This document shows, one piece after another, positions 1-5,827 of a stretch of 5,827 nucleotides of DNA. This DNA is from Bacteroidales bacterium (GTDB taxonomy: Bacteria; Bacteroidota; Bacteroidia; Bacteroidales; NBLH01), in contig JALWNR010000204.1 of assembly GCA_027083715.1 (NCBI GenBank), positions 1-5,827 of the forward strand, given 5' to 3'. The translations under genes and the position numbers were made by a program. How positions within the stretch are numbered: position 1 is the stretch's first letter; every line of letters starts with the position of its first letter. The notes under the pieces were generated by a model. It was not told where the DNA came from, ran no database searches, and was given only the letters and a program-made list of their open reading frames with translations.

Positions 1-297
1 ATCTATAACAGATATAATGAATTTATTATTAATGGTTTACGAACAAGTGAAGGTGTTGAAATTGATCGTTTTTTTAAGGAAATTATGGATTCGGCACCTT
101 TTGTTACCAATGAAGAGCTTCATTTGGTTTACAAACATTACCATTCTGTTTTAAACGGTTTTAAAAAATCTAATTTAAAAGCATTTCGCTGTTTTACGCC
201 GCAGTTAAAATTAAAGGAAAAATATTATCTTACAGCCGATTATTATATCGAAAAACTTATTATTGATGCAGATTATTTTCCCTACCATAACGATTAA
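1..297 (+). CDS. hemW: HemW-type radical SAM heme chaperone, C-terminal part
   Basis: The frame is open from the first base and ends at TAA 295-297, giving the last 98 residues of a longer protein that starts outside the window. Near the beginning is YNEFIINGLRTSEGVEIDRF, which matches the conserved YNEY-x(3)-GLRT segment at the start of the HemN/HemW C-terminal domain. Near the end is KEKYYLTADYYIEKLIIDADYF, which matches the usual 'L-LT-x-G-x-x-x-D-x-I-x-x-DLF' ending of the family. HemW proteins are SAM- and 4Fe-4S-dependent proteins related to oxygen-independent coproporphyrinogen oxidase; current knowledge assigns them to heme binding and delivery rather than porphyrinogen oxidation. The radical SAM CxxxCxxC part would lie upstream, so HemW and HemN cannot be told apart with certainty from this piece. 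HemW is preferred because the gene ends with the short HemW-like tail. The next gene begins inside its last codons. Confidence 0.86.
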   Translation: MYNRYNEFIINGLRTSEGVEIDRFFKEIMDSAPFVTNEELHLVYKHYHSVLNGFKKSNLKAFRCFTPQLKLKEKYYLTADYYIEKLIIDADYFPYHND

Positions 298-784
298 TAC
301 TTGTGCATGGTTTACTTTGGTTTATCTGATCTTTGCTTATGGTTTGTGGCTGCTTTTTCCGAAATATATTCAGATAAGATTTAGCAGAATACCAAATATT
401 AAATATGTTACTTTTACTTATCAATTGTTTTATTATCTGTTTTTGTTTTTTATCATTTTTATTTCTATAGAAATAAATACTTGGTTTTTCCTTGGCTTGT
501 TTGTTTATTTAATAGGTTTAAGTATTTATATATCTGCTATATATTATTTCGCTATTAACGAATGGGACAAACCGGTTACCGGAGGAATTTACCGATTGTT
601 CAGGCATCCGGTATATTTGGGTTTTGCTTTGATTATGTTTGGAACTGCCCTTGCCGGAAAGTCTTTGTTATTATTTGTTCTGGCGGTTATTATTAGTTTT
701 TTATCATTCATTGTTGCAAAGCAGGAGGAGAAGAATTGTTTGGCGCAATATAGGGATGAATATCGCAAGTATCTTGCTAAATAG
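266..784 (+). CDS. isoprenylcysteine carboxyl methyltransferase-like (ICMT/PEMT family) membrane methyltransferase
   Basis: This is a 172-aa integral membrane protein. Hydrophobic segments lie at about residues 14-32, 48-68, 73-96 and 118-150. The family signature is in the second half: G107-x-Y-R-x-x-R113-H114-P115-x-Y117, followed after a hydrophobic hairpin by E154-E155 and then Y162-x(3)-Y166-x-x-Y169. This is the SAM-binding pattern of bacterial ICMT-like and phospholipid N-methyltransferase proteins, at their usual length. It should methylate a lipid or a small hydrophobic substrate at the inner membrane; the substrate cannot be read from sequence, and bacterial members are rarely assigned. 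ATG at 266 is chosen because it is the only in-frame ATG before the first membrane segment. It overlaps the hemW end by 32 nt. A TTG at 263 or an internal TTG at 317 are possible alternatives. The overlap suggests translation coupled to hemW. Confidence 0.83.
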   Translation: MQIIFPTITINTCAWFTLVYLIFAYGLWLLFPKYIQIRFSRIPNIKYVTFTYQLFYYLFLFFIIFISIEINTWFFLGLFVYLIGLSIYISAIYYFAINEWDKPVTGGIYRLFRHPVYLGFALIMFGTALAGKSLLLFVLAVIISFLSFIVAKQEEKNCLAQYRDEYRKYLAK

Positions 785-803
785 TTTTTTATCTTTAACT
801 TTG
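774..803 (+). promoter_or_regulatory. candidate Bacteroidota promoter for the toxin-antitoxin operon
   Basis: TTG at 774-776 and TAACTTTG at 796-803 are separated by 19 nt. This fits the Bacteroidota primary sigma consensus (-33 TTG and -7 TAnnTTTG) in both sequence and spacing. Transcription would start near 808-811, leaving a leader of roughly 21-24 nt before the antitoxin ATG at 832. TAnnTTTG also occurs by chance inside coding regions here (612, 634, 3607, 3616). The first two lack a TTG at the right distance, and all four lie within genes, so only this site is called. A loose inverted repeat, GTG-x8-CAC (803-816), sits next to the -7 element. It could be part of an operator for the antitoxin, but it is too weak to annotate separately. 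Confidence 0.5.
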
Positions 804-831
804 TGTTGTTTATCACTCTAATTTCATTATT

Positions 832-1080
832 ATGGATATGCTTGATATAAAAAATAATTTTCATCATCTTATTGAAAGTATTGATGATGAGGCTGTATTG
901 CTTAACTTTTATCTGTTAATGAAAACTCAGTTATCTGAAAATGATACTTTATTGATTGATACTTTGAGTGCTAAGCAGTACAAAGTATTGATGGAGGCTT
1001 TTGATGAGAGTTTTAATGATGATAATTTAATGGCCAATGAAGCTATTAAACAAAAATATAATAAATGGTTTACCAAATAA
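832..1080 (+). CDS. type II toxin-antitoxin system antitoxin (addiction-module type)
   Basis: This is an 82-aa, acidic, mostly helical protein directly upstream of a ParE/RelE-like toxin. It resembles the short Bacteroidota antitoxins with an N-terminal helical 'L-H-x-L-I-E-x-I-x-D-E-x-x-L' segment (residues about 11-24), a central 'L-S-x-x-Q-Y-x-V-L-x-x-A' segment (about 45-56) and a C-terminal '-K-x-K-Y-x-K-W' tail (about 73-79). In such pairs the C-terminal half wraps around and neutralises the toxin, and the complex commonly represses its own promoter. Neither role is shown directly here. ATG 832 is the first start after the candidate promoter; ATG 838 (third codon) is equally possible and would trim two residues. 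No Shine-Dalgarno sequence is visible. The stop overlaps the toxin start by 16 nt, so translation of the two is probably coupled. The family call rests on position and general pattern more than on any invariant residue. Confidence 0.74.
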   Translation: MDMLDIKNNFHHLIESIDDEAVLLNFYLLMKTQLSENDTLLIDTLSAKQYKVLMEAFDESFNDDNLMANEAIKQKYNKWFTK

Positions 1081-1364
1081 TTTGGAACAAAAGGGCTGAT
1101 ACCAGTTTTGGTAAAATATTGTTGTATTTGGAGAGAGAGTGGGGCATTGCTGTTGTAAAGGCTTTTGTTCAAAAGGTTTTTCATTTATTAGATTTATTGT
1201 CTTCTTTTCCTGAGATGGGCGTTGTTCAAGACCGTACTAAAGGTATTCGTGCTATTACAATAGTTAAGCAGGTTAATTTATTTTATAGGATATCAGGTGA
1301 TAAAATTATTTTATTGATTTTTTTTGATAATCGTCAAAAGCCTGTGAAAAGAAAACATATTTGA
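1065..1364 (+). CDS. ParE/RelE-fold toxin of type II toxin-antitoxin system
   Basis: This is a 99-aa basic protein with the usual order of the ParE/RelE fold. Strand 1 is IIWNKRAD (5-12). A helical hairpin follows (about 13-47), ending in the family's F48-P49-E50-x-G52. The C-terminal sheet contains G60-I-R62, the central strand with N71-L-F-Y74-R75-I and the last strand I81-I-L-L-I-F-F-D88-N89-R90-Q91-x-P93. The ending 'D-x-R-Q-x-P' is typical of Bacteroidota members. ParE proteins poison DNA gyrase and RelE proteins cleave ribosome-bound mRNA. The sequence alone does not decide between them, although the lack of the clustered RelE catalytic lysines and the 'F-P-E-x-G' motif favour the ParE side. 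The length is complete, with no frameshift. The ATG lies inside the last codons of the antitoxin gene, the standard layout for a TA pair. The next gene starts 12 nt after the stop, so read-through into it is likely. Confidence 0.84.
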   Translation: MVYQIIWNKRADTSFGKILLYLEREWGIAVVKAFVQKVFHLLDLLSSFPEMGVVQDRTKGIRAITIVKQVNLFYRISGDKIILLIFFDNRQKPVKRKHI

Positions 1365-1376
1365 TTTTTTAATTTT

Positions 1377-1823
1377 ATGGATATAAAAATAGAAGGTTTT
1401 GTTGAAACTAATGCTAATTATATGCGTACTGCATTAAATTTGCGTTATGAAATATTTACCGAAGAATTTAAAATAGATAAATACTACGAATTTGACGGAT
1501 TGGATAAGAATGCTACTCATTATCTGATGTTTGTGGATATGATTCCTGTTGGTGTAGCTCGTTGGCGCAAAGTTAATAATGAATTATTTATTGATCGTTT
1601 CGGTATCCATAAAAATTATAGAAATAAGGGTTTTGCTTTTATGTTTCTAAAATTTATTATTGAGGAGCTCTTTCCTTCGAAATTACCTGTTTATTTATTA
1701 GGTTTTCCCGGCAATAAAAATTTTCATGATTTTGTTGGATTCACTGAAATAGTTGAAGAAATGGAACAGGGTGGCATAACTTTCATTAAATTAAAATACC
1801 ATCATAAAGAGACCTATGGCTAA
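1377..1823 (+). CDS. GNAT family N-acetyltransferase
   Basis: This is a complete 148-aa protein of the GCN5-related acetyltransferase fold, closest in pattern to the ElaA/YjcF-like group. The N-terminal signature is L22-R23-Y-E-I-F27-x-E-E-F, then E38-F-D40-x-L-D43-x-x-A-T-H48. The strand V58-G-V-A61-R62-W-R leads to the acetyl-CoA motif: D73-R74-F-G-I-H-K-N-Y-R82-N-K-G85-F-A87, the R-x-x-G-x-A form of the pyrophosphate-binding loop. The C-terminal part has F116-H-D-F-V-G121-F122 (equivalent to the usual 'F-Y-x-x-x-G-F') and a final strand with G133-I-T-F. The protein should transfer an acetyl group from acetyl-CoA to an amine; the substrate is unknown. It is cytoplasmic, with no signal peptide. 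It starts 12 nt after the toxin gene and ends 8 nt inside the flippase gene, so it could act on a sugar or precursor handled by the flippase. That link is only inferred from position. Confidence 0.9.
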   Translation: MDIKIEGFVETNANYMRTALNLRYEIFTEEFKIDKYYEFDGLDKNATHYLMFVDMIPVGVARWRKVNNELFIDRFGIHKNYRNKGFAFMFLKFIIEELFPSKLPVYLLGFPGNKNFHDFVGFTEIVEEMEQGGITFIKLKYHHKETYG

Positions 1824-3321
1824 TCCGATTAAGAGTCTGGTGGGTCAGACTGCAATTTATGGTGTAAGTAGTATTATCGGGCGATTTATCAATTATTTAC
1901 TGGTTCCGCTTTATACTTATGTATTTGTAAATCAGGCAGAATACGGTGTTGTTACCGAGCTGAGTGCCTATGTGGTTTTTTTGCTGATTATCCTTACTTA
2001 CGGTATGGAAACCGGTTTGTTCCGGTTTTCGCAACAAAAGGATTATTCCAAATCATTGGTTTATTCTACCGTAACTACCAGTTTGCTTTTTACTACCGCC
2101 TTTTTTGTAGTTCTTATTCTTTTGTTTTATAAGGATATAGCTTCTTTGCTTAATTATGCGGCACATCCCGAGTATATCTTGATGCTTGGATTAACGGTGG
2201 CTATTGATGCTTTTTCGGCAATACCTTTTGCACAACTACGTATTCAAAACAAAGCCAAACGCTTTGCAATTATTAAGCTGATTAATATTGGGATTAATGT
2301 TGGCTTTAATTTGTTTTTTATTGTTTTTTGTCCTAAGGTTTGCGGCGAGGATAATTTTATTTATTCCTTGTTTTACAGTAAGTTAGATGTAGGATATATT
2401 TTTATTTCTTATCTCCTTGCCTCATTTATAACTTTATTACTTTTGATTCCTGAAATATGTGCAGCTTTTAAAAATTACCGTTTTTCAGGAAGTTTGTTAA
2501 AGCAAATTTTGAAATACTCGCTTCCATTAATGCTTGCCGGACTTGCCGGAATGACTACCGATACCCTTGATCGCATTCTTTTGAAGTATTTAATCACTGT
2601 GCCTGAGGGAGTTGCTAATGCTAATCAATACATTATGGCACAGATTGGTATTTACGGTGCTAATGCTAAAATAGCCATCATTATGGTACTTTTTATACAG
2701 GCATTCCGCTATGCTGCAGAGCCTTTCTTTTTTAATTATTCTGATAAGAAGGATGCTAAGGAGTTGTATGCTAAGGTGATGAAATATTTTATTATTTTCG
2801 GACTCACGGTTTTTGTGGGTATCAGTTTGCTTTTGGATGTAGTGCAGTATTTTATTGGTGCTACTTACCGCGAGGGCTTGGTTGTGGTACCTATATTGTT
2901 GATTTCCAAATTATTATTTGGTATTGTTTTTAATCTTTCCATTTGGTATAAATTAACTAATCTTACTAAATACGGTGCAATACTTGCTTTTACAGGTGCT
3001 TTTGTCAGTATTGCTTTAAACTTTTATTTAATTCCACTTTACGGATATTTAGGTGCAGCCTGGACTTCTATTGCTTCTTATTTGGTAATGATTATTTTAT
3101 CCTTTTTGCTGGGCAGAAGGTATTACTTGATTAAATATGATTTAAAGGATATTTTGCTTTATTTTAGTGTTGCTTTGTTTGTATATTTTGTAAGTGTTTA
3201 TATTAAGCAAGTGTTTGATTATTATTTGGTTATCAATGTATTTTTAATTATAGGATTTTTGTATTTTGTTTATAGGAAAGAGAAAATCAGTTTTTCGGCA
3301 ATTAATATTTTCAAAAAGTAA
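1816..3321 (+). CDS. polysaccharide/oligosaccharide flippase (Wzx-like, MOP superfamily)
   Basis: This is a 501-aa polytopic inner-membrane protein with about 12-14 hydrophobic segments spread over its whole length and a short basic C-terminus, the size and shape of polysaccharide flippases of the MATE/MOP superfamily. The N-terminus carries the family's hallmark first helix, with G10-Q-T at its start and R23-F-x-N26-x-L-L-V-P31-L-Y33, followed by E42-Y-G44-V and G63-M-E65-T-G67-L-F-R70-F. Mid-protein is the second-half equivalent, L-P-L-M-L-A-G-L near 238, then D-T-L-D-R-I-L-L near 250, and further on [10 protein letters not shown] near 297-306. Such proteins move undecaprenyl-linked oligosaccharides from the inner to the outer face of the membrane for O-antigen, capsule or exopolysaccharide assembly; the exact cargo cannot be read. 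No glycosyltransferase or polymerase lies beside it in this window, which fits a stand-alone flippase next to dut rather than a capsule cluster. ATG 1816 overlaps the previous gene by 8 nt. Confidence 0.9.
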   Translation: MANPIKSLVGQTAIYGVSSIIGRFINYLLVPLYTYVFVNQAEYGVVTELSAYVVFLLIILTYGMETGLFRFSQQKDYSKSLVYSTVTTSLLFTTAFFVVLILLFYKDIASLLNYAAHPEYILMLGLTVAIDAFSAIPFAQLRIQNKAKRFAIIKLINIGINVGFNLFFIVFCPKVCGEDNFIYSLFYSKLDVGYIFISYLLASFITLLLLIPEICAAFKNYRFSGSLLKQILKYSLPLMLAGLAGMTTDTLDRILLKYLITVPEGVANANQYIMAQIGIYGANAKIAIIMVLFIQAFRYAAEPFFFNYSDKKDAKELYAKVMKYFIIFGLTVFVGISLLLDVVQYFIGATYREGLVVVPILLISKLLFGIVFNLSIWYKLTNLTKYGAILAFTGAFVSIALNFYLIPLYGYLGAAWTSIASYLVMIILSFLLGRRYYLIKYDLKDILLYFSVALFVYFVSVYIKQVFDYYLVINVFLIIGFLYFVYRKEKISFSAINIFKK

Positions 3322-3335
3322 AAATTTTTAAGCAT

Positions 3336-3770
3336 ATGAATGTAAAGATAATTAATAAATCGGCTTTTGATTTGCCGGAGTATGCAACTGTTGCTTCATC
3401 GGGTTTGGATTTGCGTGCCGATATAAATGAGGATATTGTGCTTAAACCATTGGAGCGGGTGCTTGTACCTACCGGATTATTTGTATCCATACCCCTAGGG
3501 TATGAAGCACAAATTCGTCCACGCAGCGGATTGGCTTTTAAGCACGGGATTACTGTTTTAAACACCCCCGGAACTATTGATGCGGATTATCGTGGCGAAA
3601 TTAAAGTAATTTTGGTAAATTTGTCTAATAGAGATTTTACTATTGTTAAAGGTGAAAGGATTTGCCAAATGGTTTTTGCTAAAATTGAACAAATAGAATG
3701 GCAAATGGTTGATAATCTTGATGATACTGATAGGGGAGAAGGAGGTTTCGGACATACGGGGACGAAGTAA
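3336..3770 (+). CDS. dut: dUTP diphosphatase (dUTPase)
   Basis: This is a complete 144-aa trimeric-type dUTPase, which hydrolyses dUTP to dUMP and pyrophosphate, keeping uracil out of DNA and supplying dUMP for thymidylate synthesis. All five family motifs are present in order: motif I A20-S-S-G-L-D25-L-R-A; motif II R61-P-R63-S64-G65-L-A; motif III G79-T-I-D82-A-D84-Y85-R-G-E, with the metal/water-positioning Asp and the uracil-pocket Tyr; motif IV G106-E-R-I-C-Q111-M; motif V R133-G-E-G-G-F138-G-H-T-G142. Motif V has His at position 140 where Ser is most usual; the phenylalanine that stacks on the base is intact, so activity is expected. The length is normal. The start lies 14 nt after the flippase stop, with no Shine-Dalgarno sequence and no separate promoter in the gap, so it is probably transcribed with the flippase gene. 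Confidence 0.97.
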   Translation: MNVKIINKSAFDLPEYATVASSGLDLRADINEDIVLKPLERVLVPTGLFVSIPLGYEAQIRPRSGLAFKHGITVLNTPGTIDADYRGEIKVILVNLSNRDFTIVKGERICQMVFAKIEQIEWQMVDNLDDTDRGEGGFGHTGTK

Positions 3771-3838
3771 ATAAGTATATTGTTAATTCTTTTTTTAATT
3801 GTGGGTTTTACTTTATAAAGCTTGCTTGATGATACAAC

Positions 3839-4003
3839 TTATACCAATTTGAAATCAAAATGCCTGTTATAAATTTAAAATATTTTTTTGTTTTACAAAC
3901 TTCAAATTTTGAGCATAGCCATAGCTACGGTCAAAATTTTAGGTGAAGTAAAACGGAAAAAGATAAAGACTTTATCGGGTATTTTGATATTAATTTGGTA
4001 TTA
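3839..4003. repeat. large imperfect palindrome, about 160 bp (MITE-like or REP-like hairpin element)
   Basis: Two arms of about 80 nt are reverse complements of each other in nearly one register. The ends are ATACCAA (3841-3847) and TTGGTAT (3995-4001). Next inward, ATCAAAAT (3854-3861) pairs with ATTTTGAT (3981-3988). Counting by eye over 3841-3876 against 3966-4001, 26 of 36 positions are Watson-Crick pairs and 4 more are G-T. Further in, GTTTTAC (3890-3896) pairs with GTAAAAC (3948-3954), AAATTTTGA (3904-3912) with TCAAAATTT (3931-3939), and at the tip TAGC (3916-3919) with GCTA (3924-3927) around a CATA loop. It contains no gene. No clear target-site duplication is visible in the AT-rich flanks. 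As RNA it would form one long hairpin that may also end transcription from dut. The mobile-element label is inferred from the shape; copy number cannot be seen here. Confidence 0.72.
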
Positions 4004-4086
4004 TATGCAGGTTTTTATAAGTAGCGTGTTGTGTGTTGAATATTTTTTATTGAATATTTTTAATAATTATTATTCTGCCTTAACGC

Positions 4087-4111
4087 ATTTTGATATTCAT
4101 TAATTTAATAT
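4087..4111 (+). repeat. possible partial second copy of the palindrome's right end
   Basis: ATTTTGATATT at 4087-4097 repeats the 11 bases at 3981-3991 of the palindrome's right arm exactly. It is then followed, after four extra bases, by AATTT and, two bases later, TATT, in the same order as in the element. The region is very AT-rich, so chance is a serious alternative. Confidence 0.25.
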
Positions 4112-4119
4112 TTGTAGTT

Positions 4120-5799
4120 GTGCGTTATTTATTCGTTATATTTTTTCTTTCATATTTTCATTTTTCTTTTTCTCAGAAACCTGAGAAAAAGGATGCTTTT
4201 AAGTTTACTTATTTGTATTCCGATGCTTTAAAATTTAAGATGGAAGATAATTATGAAGAGGCTTTGAAACTTTTTGAGGAGTGTTTAAAGTATAAGCCGG
4301 AAAGTTCTGCCACTTTTTATCAGCTTTCTCTAATCTATTTTCGCAAGATGGAATATGAAAATGCTATGTCATATATTAATCAGGCATTGGACATTGTTCC
4401 GGATAATGAATGGTATTTGCTGCAAAAAGCGGAATGTGCATCGCGCCTTGATGACGATAAGGCTTTTGTAGCTGCGTATCACGATCTATATAGATATTAT
4501 CCGCAAAATCCTGAATATGCTTACAAATTGGCTGTAATTGACTATAAACAGCAGAATTATGATAATGCTTTACTTATTTTAAACACTATAGAAAAGGAAC
4601 AAGGAGTTGTTGAGAATATATCCTTTCTGAAAAATAATATTTTTTATCAAACCAAGCGTTATGATTTGTTGCTTTTAGAGCTCAAAAAGTTAGTTGCTGT
4701 CTTTCCGGATAGCGTTAAATATGTTGATATGCTTGCAAAGTATTATCTATCTATGCATCAGCCTAATAGAGCTATGGACGTGTATCAACAAGGACTTTTA
4801 AAATTTCCTGGTAGTAGAAGACTTTCTATTGGATTGGCACAACTCTATGGAAACATGAAAAATTTTAGAGAGGGTTATCCATTTCTTATTAAAGGAATAG
4901 GTACTTTAGATATTTCCATCAAGGAGCTTTCAAAAATAGCTGAAAATTATTTAAATAGTCATGAAATCTCAAAGGAGCAGAAAATTATTATTTATAAGCA
5001 GTTAATTGATAATTATCCTGACGAAATGGCTTTTCAAACTGAATTTATTAATTATTTGTTGCATGAAAAGCAATTTAATTTAGCGGAAATAAATATCATT
5101 GAAATTTTAAAACGTCATTCTGAGAATTTTGATTTATGGGCTGCACTATTGAACATTTATTCATCGCAAAAGCGGTATGAATTGTTACTTGAATCTGCAA
5201 ATGAAGCTTTAGAATATTTTCCGAACCAAGCTTTATTATATTTTTATTCAGGCTATGCTTATTTTTATTTGAAAGATTATCAAAAAGCGATATCTACTTT
5301 AGAAACCGGTTTAGATTATGTTTTAGATAATAAGGATATTCAACTTCAATTTTATTTATATTTGGCAGAGGCTTATCATGCTGTTATGCAAACTAATATT
5401 TCAGATGAATATTTTGAAAAGTATTTAGCTCTTAATAGGCATAATCCTTATGTTATGAATAATTATGCATATTATCTTACGCAAAATAGTCGAAATTTGG
5501 AGAAAGCGTTGTATTTTGCGGAGCGTAGTATTGAAATAGAACCCTTTAATCCTTCATTTTTAGATACTTATGCTTGGGTTCTTTATCTTAAAAATAGTTT
5601 TAAAGATGCTCTTTTCAATATTGAAAAGGCTTACAAATACGGAGGTGATAAAAATGCCCTAATTTGTGAGCATTATGCCTATATATTATTGAAAAATCAT
5701 GAAATCGATAAAGCAAAAAATATCATACAGCAGTCGCTCAAATTAAATCCTGATAATGTTAATTTAAAAAAACTACTGCAAACTTTAGATGCTGAGTAG
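4120..5799 (+). CDS. exported tetratricopeptide-repeat (TPR) protein
   Basis: This is a protein of about 559 aa built almost wholly of TPR-type helical pairs. From the GTG at 4120 it begins M-R-Y-L-F and a hydrophobic run ending F-S-F-S, followed by Q19-K-P-E-K: a good signal peptide with probable cleavage near residue 18. Repeats begin at about residue 31 (Y-S-D-A-L-x-F, then N-Y-E-E-A-L-x-L-F and P60) and continue through about 65-94 and 135-165, with degenerate repeats in the middle. Clear repeats return at about 370-400 and 440-550, where Y-A-Y-x-L occurs with D-T-Y-A-W-V-L-Y-L. TPR arrays bind other proteins, so a periplasmic or outer-membrane-facing scaffold is likely; no catalytic domain is seen. 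Start choice: no ATG precedes the signal peptide, and the frame is closed by TAA at 4081. GTG 4120 gives the best signal peptide; TTG 4090 would add ten residues. Bacteroidota often carry such a gene directly after dut. The 28 nt after the stop hold nothing callable. Confidence 0.84.
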   Translation: MRYLFVIFFLSYFHFSFSQKPEKKDAFKFTYLYSDALKFKMEDNYEEALKLFEECLKYKPESSATFYQLSLIYFRKMEYENAMSYINQALDIVPDNEWYLLQKAECASRLDDDKAFVAAYHDLYRYYPQNPEYAYKLAVIDYKQQNYDNALLILNTIEKEQGVVENISFLKNNIFYQTKRYDLLLLELKKLVAVFPDSVKYVDMLAKYYLSMHQPNRAMDVYQQGLLKFPGSRRLSIGLAQLYGNMKNFREGYPFLIKGIGTLDISIKELSKIAENYLNSHEISKEQKIIIYKQLIDNYPDEMAFQTEFINYLLHEKQFNLAEINIIEILKRHSENFDLWAALLNIYSSQKRYELLLESANEALEYFPNQALLYFYSGYAYFYLKDYQKAISTLETGLDYVLDNKDIQLQFYLYLAEAYHAVMQTNISDEYFEKYLALNRHNPYVMNNYAYYLTQNSRNLEKALYFAERSIEIEPFNPSFLDTYAWVLYLKNSFKDALFNIEKAYKYGGDKNALICEHYAYILLKNHEIDKAKNIIQQSLKLNPDNVNLKKLLQTLDAE

Positions 5800-5827
5800 T
5801 ATATTAATTACTGTGATTGTTTTTTTT

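Larger units (their letters stand above)
3771..4119. other. intergenic region between dut and the TPR gene
   Basis: This is the only stretch over 300 nt without a gene in the window. From 3771 to 3838 it is plain AT-rich sequence with no stable stem followed by a T-run, so no ordinary terminator is seen directly after dut. From 3839 to 4003 it holds the large palindrome. From 4004 to about 4119 it is again AT-rich and should contain the promoter for the TPR gene, but no site with both TTG and TAnnTTTG at the right spacing was found; the nearest looser match is TAATATTTG near 4105-4113, with one base too many in the spacer. No tRNA or other RNA gene was recognised. Confidence 0.6.

Noticed and set aside
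612..641. Two TAnnTTTG matches (612-619 and 634-641)
   Set aside because: They lie within the methyltransferase coding region and lack a TTG at 19-nt spacing; chance matches are expected in AT-rich DNA.
639..821. Plus-strand 60-aa frame inside the methyltransferase gene
   Set aside because: It is an out-of-frame shadow of the methyltransferase, with no start context or domain.
589..867. Minus-strand frame opposite the methyltransferase and antitoxin genes
   Set aside because: It is antisense to a gene with clear family motifs, and its translation is low-complexity and Lys/Asn/Ile-rich with no recognisable domain.
1100..1113. Small inverted repeat TACCA-GTTT-TGGTA
   Set aside because: It has a 5-bp stem inside the toxin gene with no T-run or related copy; its likeness to the palindrome's ACCAA/TTGGT ends is too short to mean anything.
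927..1184. Minus-strand frame opposite the TA genes
   Set aside because: It covers the junction of a well-supported toxin-antitoxin pair on the other strand and shows no domain.
3607..3623. Two TAnnTTTG matches inside dut
   Set aside because: They are inside a conserved coding motif region and more than 450 nt from the next gene.
3311..3755. Two minus-strand frames opposite dut
   Set aside because: The dUTPase motifs on the + strand are unambiguous, so these are shadow frames.
3818..3827. AAGC-TT-GCTT as a possible terminator after dut
   Set aside because: The loop is only two bases and no T-run follows.
3888..4103. Open frame of 71 aa from TTG 3888 across the palindrome, with a hydrophobic second half
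   Set aside because: It starts inside one arm and ends past the other. Its sequence is explained by the inverted repeat and AT-rich flank, it has no ATG and no family resemblance, and it overlaps the alternative TPR start.

Overview
The window looks like a chromosomal segment from a low-GC member of the Bacteroidota. The grounds are the AT-rich coding style, the absence of Shine-Dalgarno sequences before the genes, one good match to the Bacteroidota promoter form (TTG, 19 nt, TAnnTTTG), and the gene order flippase - dut - TPR protein, which I recall as a common Bacteroidota neighbourhood. All supported genes are on the + strand.

Layout. (1) At 1-297 is the C-terminal end of a HemW-type radical SAM heme chaperone. 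It is overlapped by a small membrane methyltransferase of the ICMT/PEMT type (266-784). (2) At 832-1364 is a compact type II toxin-antitoxin operon: an 82-aa antitoxin, then a ParE/RelE-fold toxin whose start overlaps the antitoxin stop. A likely promoter lies at the 3' end of the methyltransferase gene. (3) From 1377 to 3770 three genes are tightly packed: a GNAT acetyltransferase, a 501-aa MOP-superfamily polysaccharide flippase overlapping it by 8 nt, and dUTPase (dut) 14 nt downstream. (4) From 3771 to about 4119 is the only real intergenic region. Most of it is a large imperfect palindrome (about 3839-4003) that could fold into one long hairpin. (5) From about 4120 to 5799 is a secreted, all-TPR protein that has no ATG at its signal peptide and probably starts at GTG.

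The genes do not form one pathway. They are housekeeping functions (heme handling, nucleotide-pool sanitation by dUTPase), envelope functions (lipid-type methyltransferase, flippase, exported TPR protein) and a small TA module between them. No CRISPR array, transposase, phage gene or RNA gene was seen. The most unusual item is the roughly 160-bp palindrome between dut and the TPR gene. It has the form of a non-autonomous repeat (MITE-like or REP-like), and a short stretch resembling its right end recurs at the start of the TPR reading frame.
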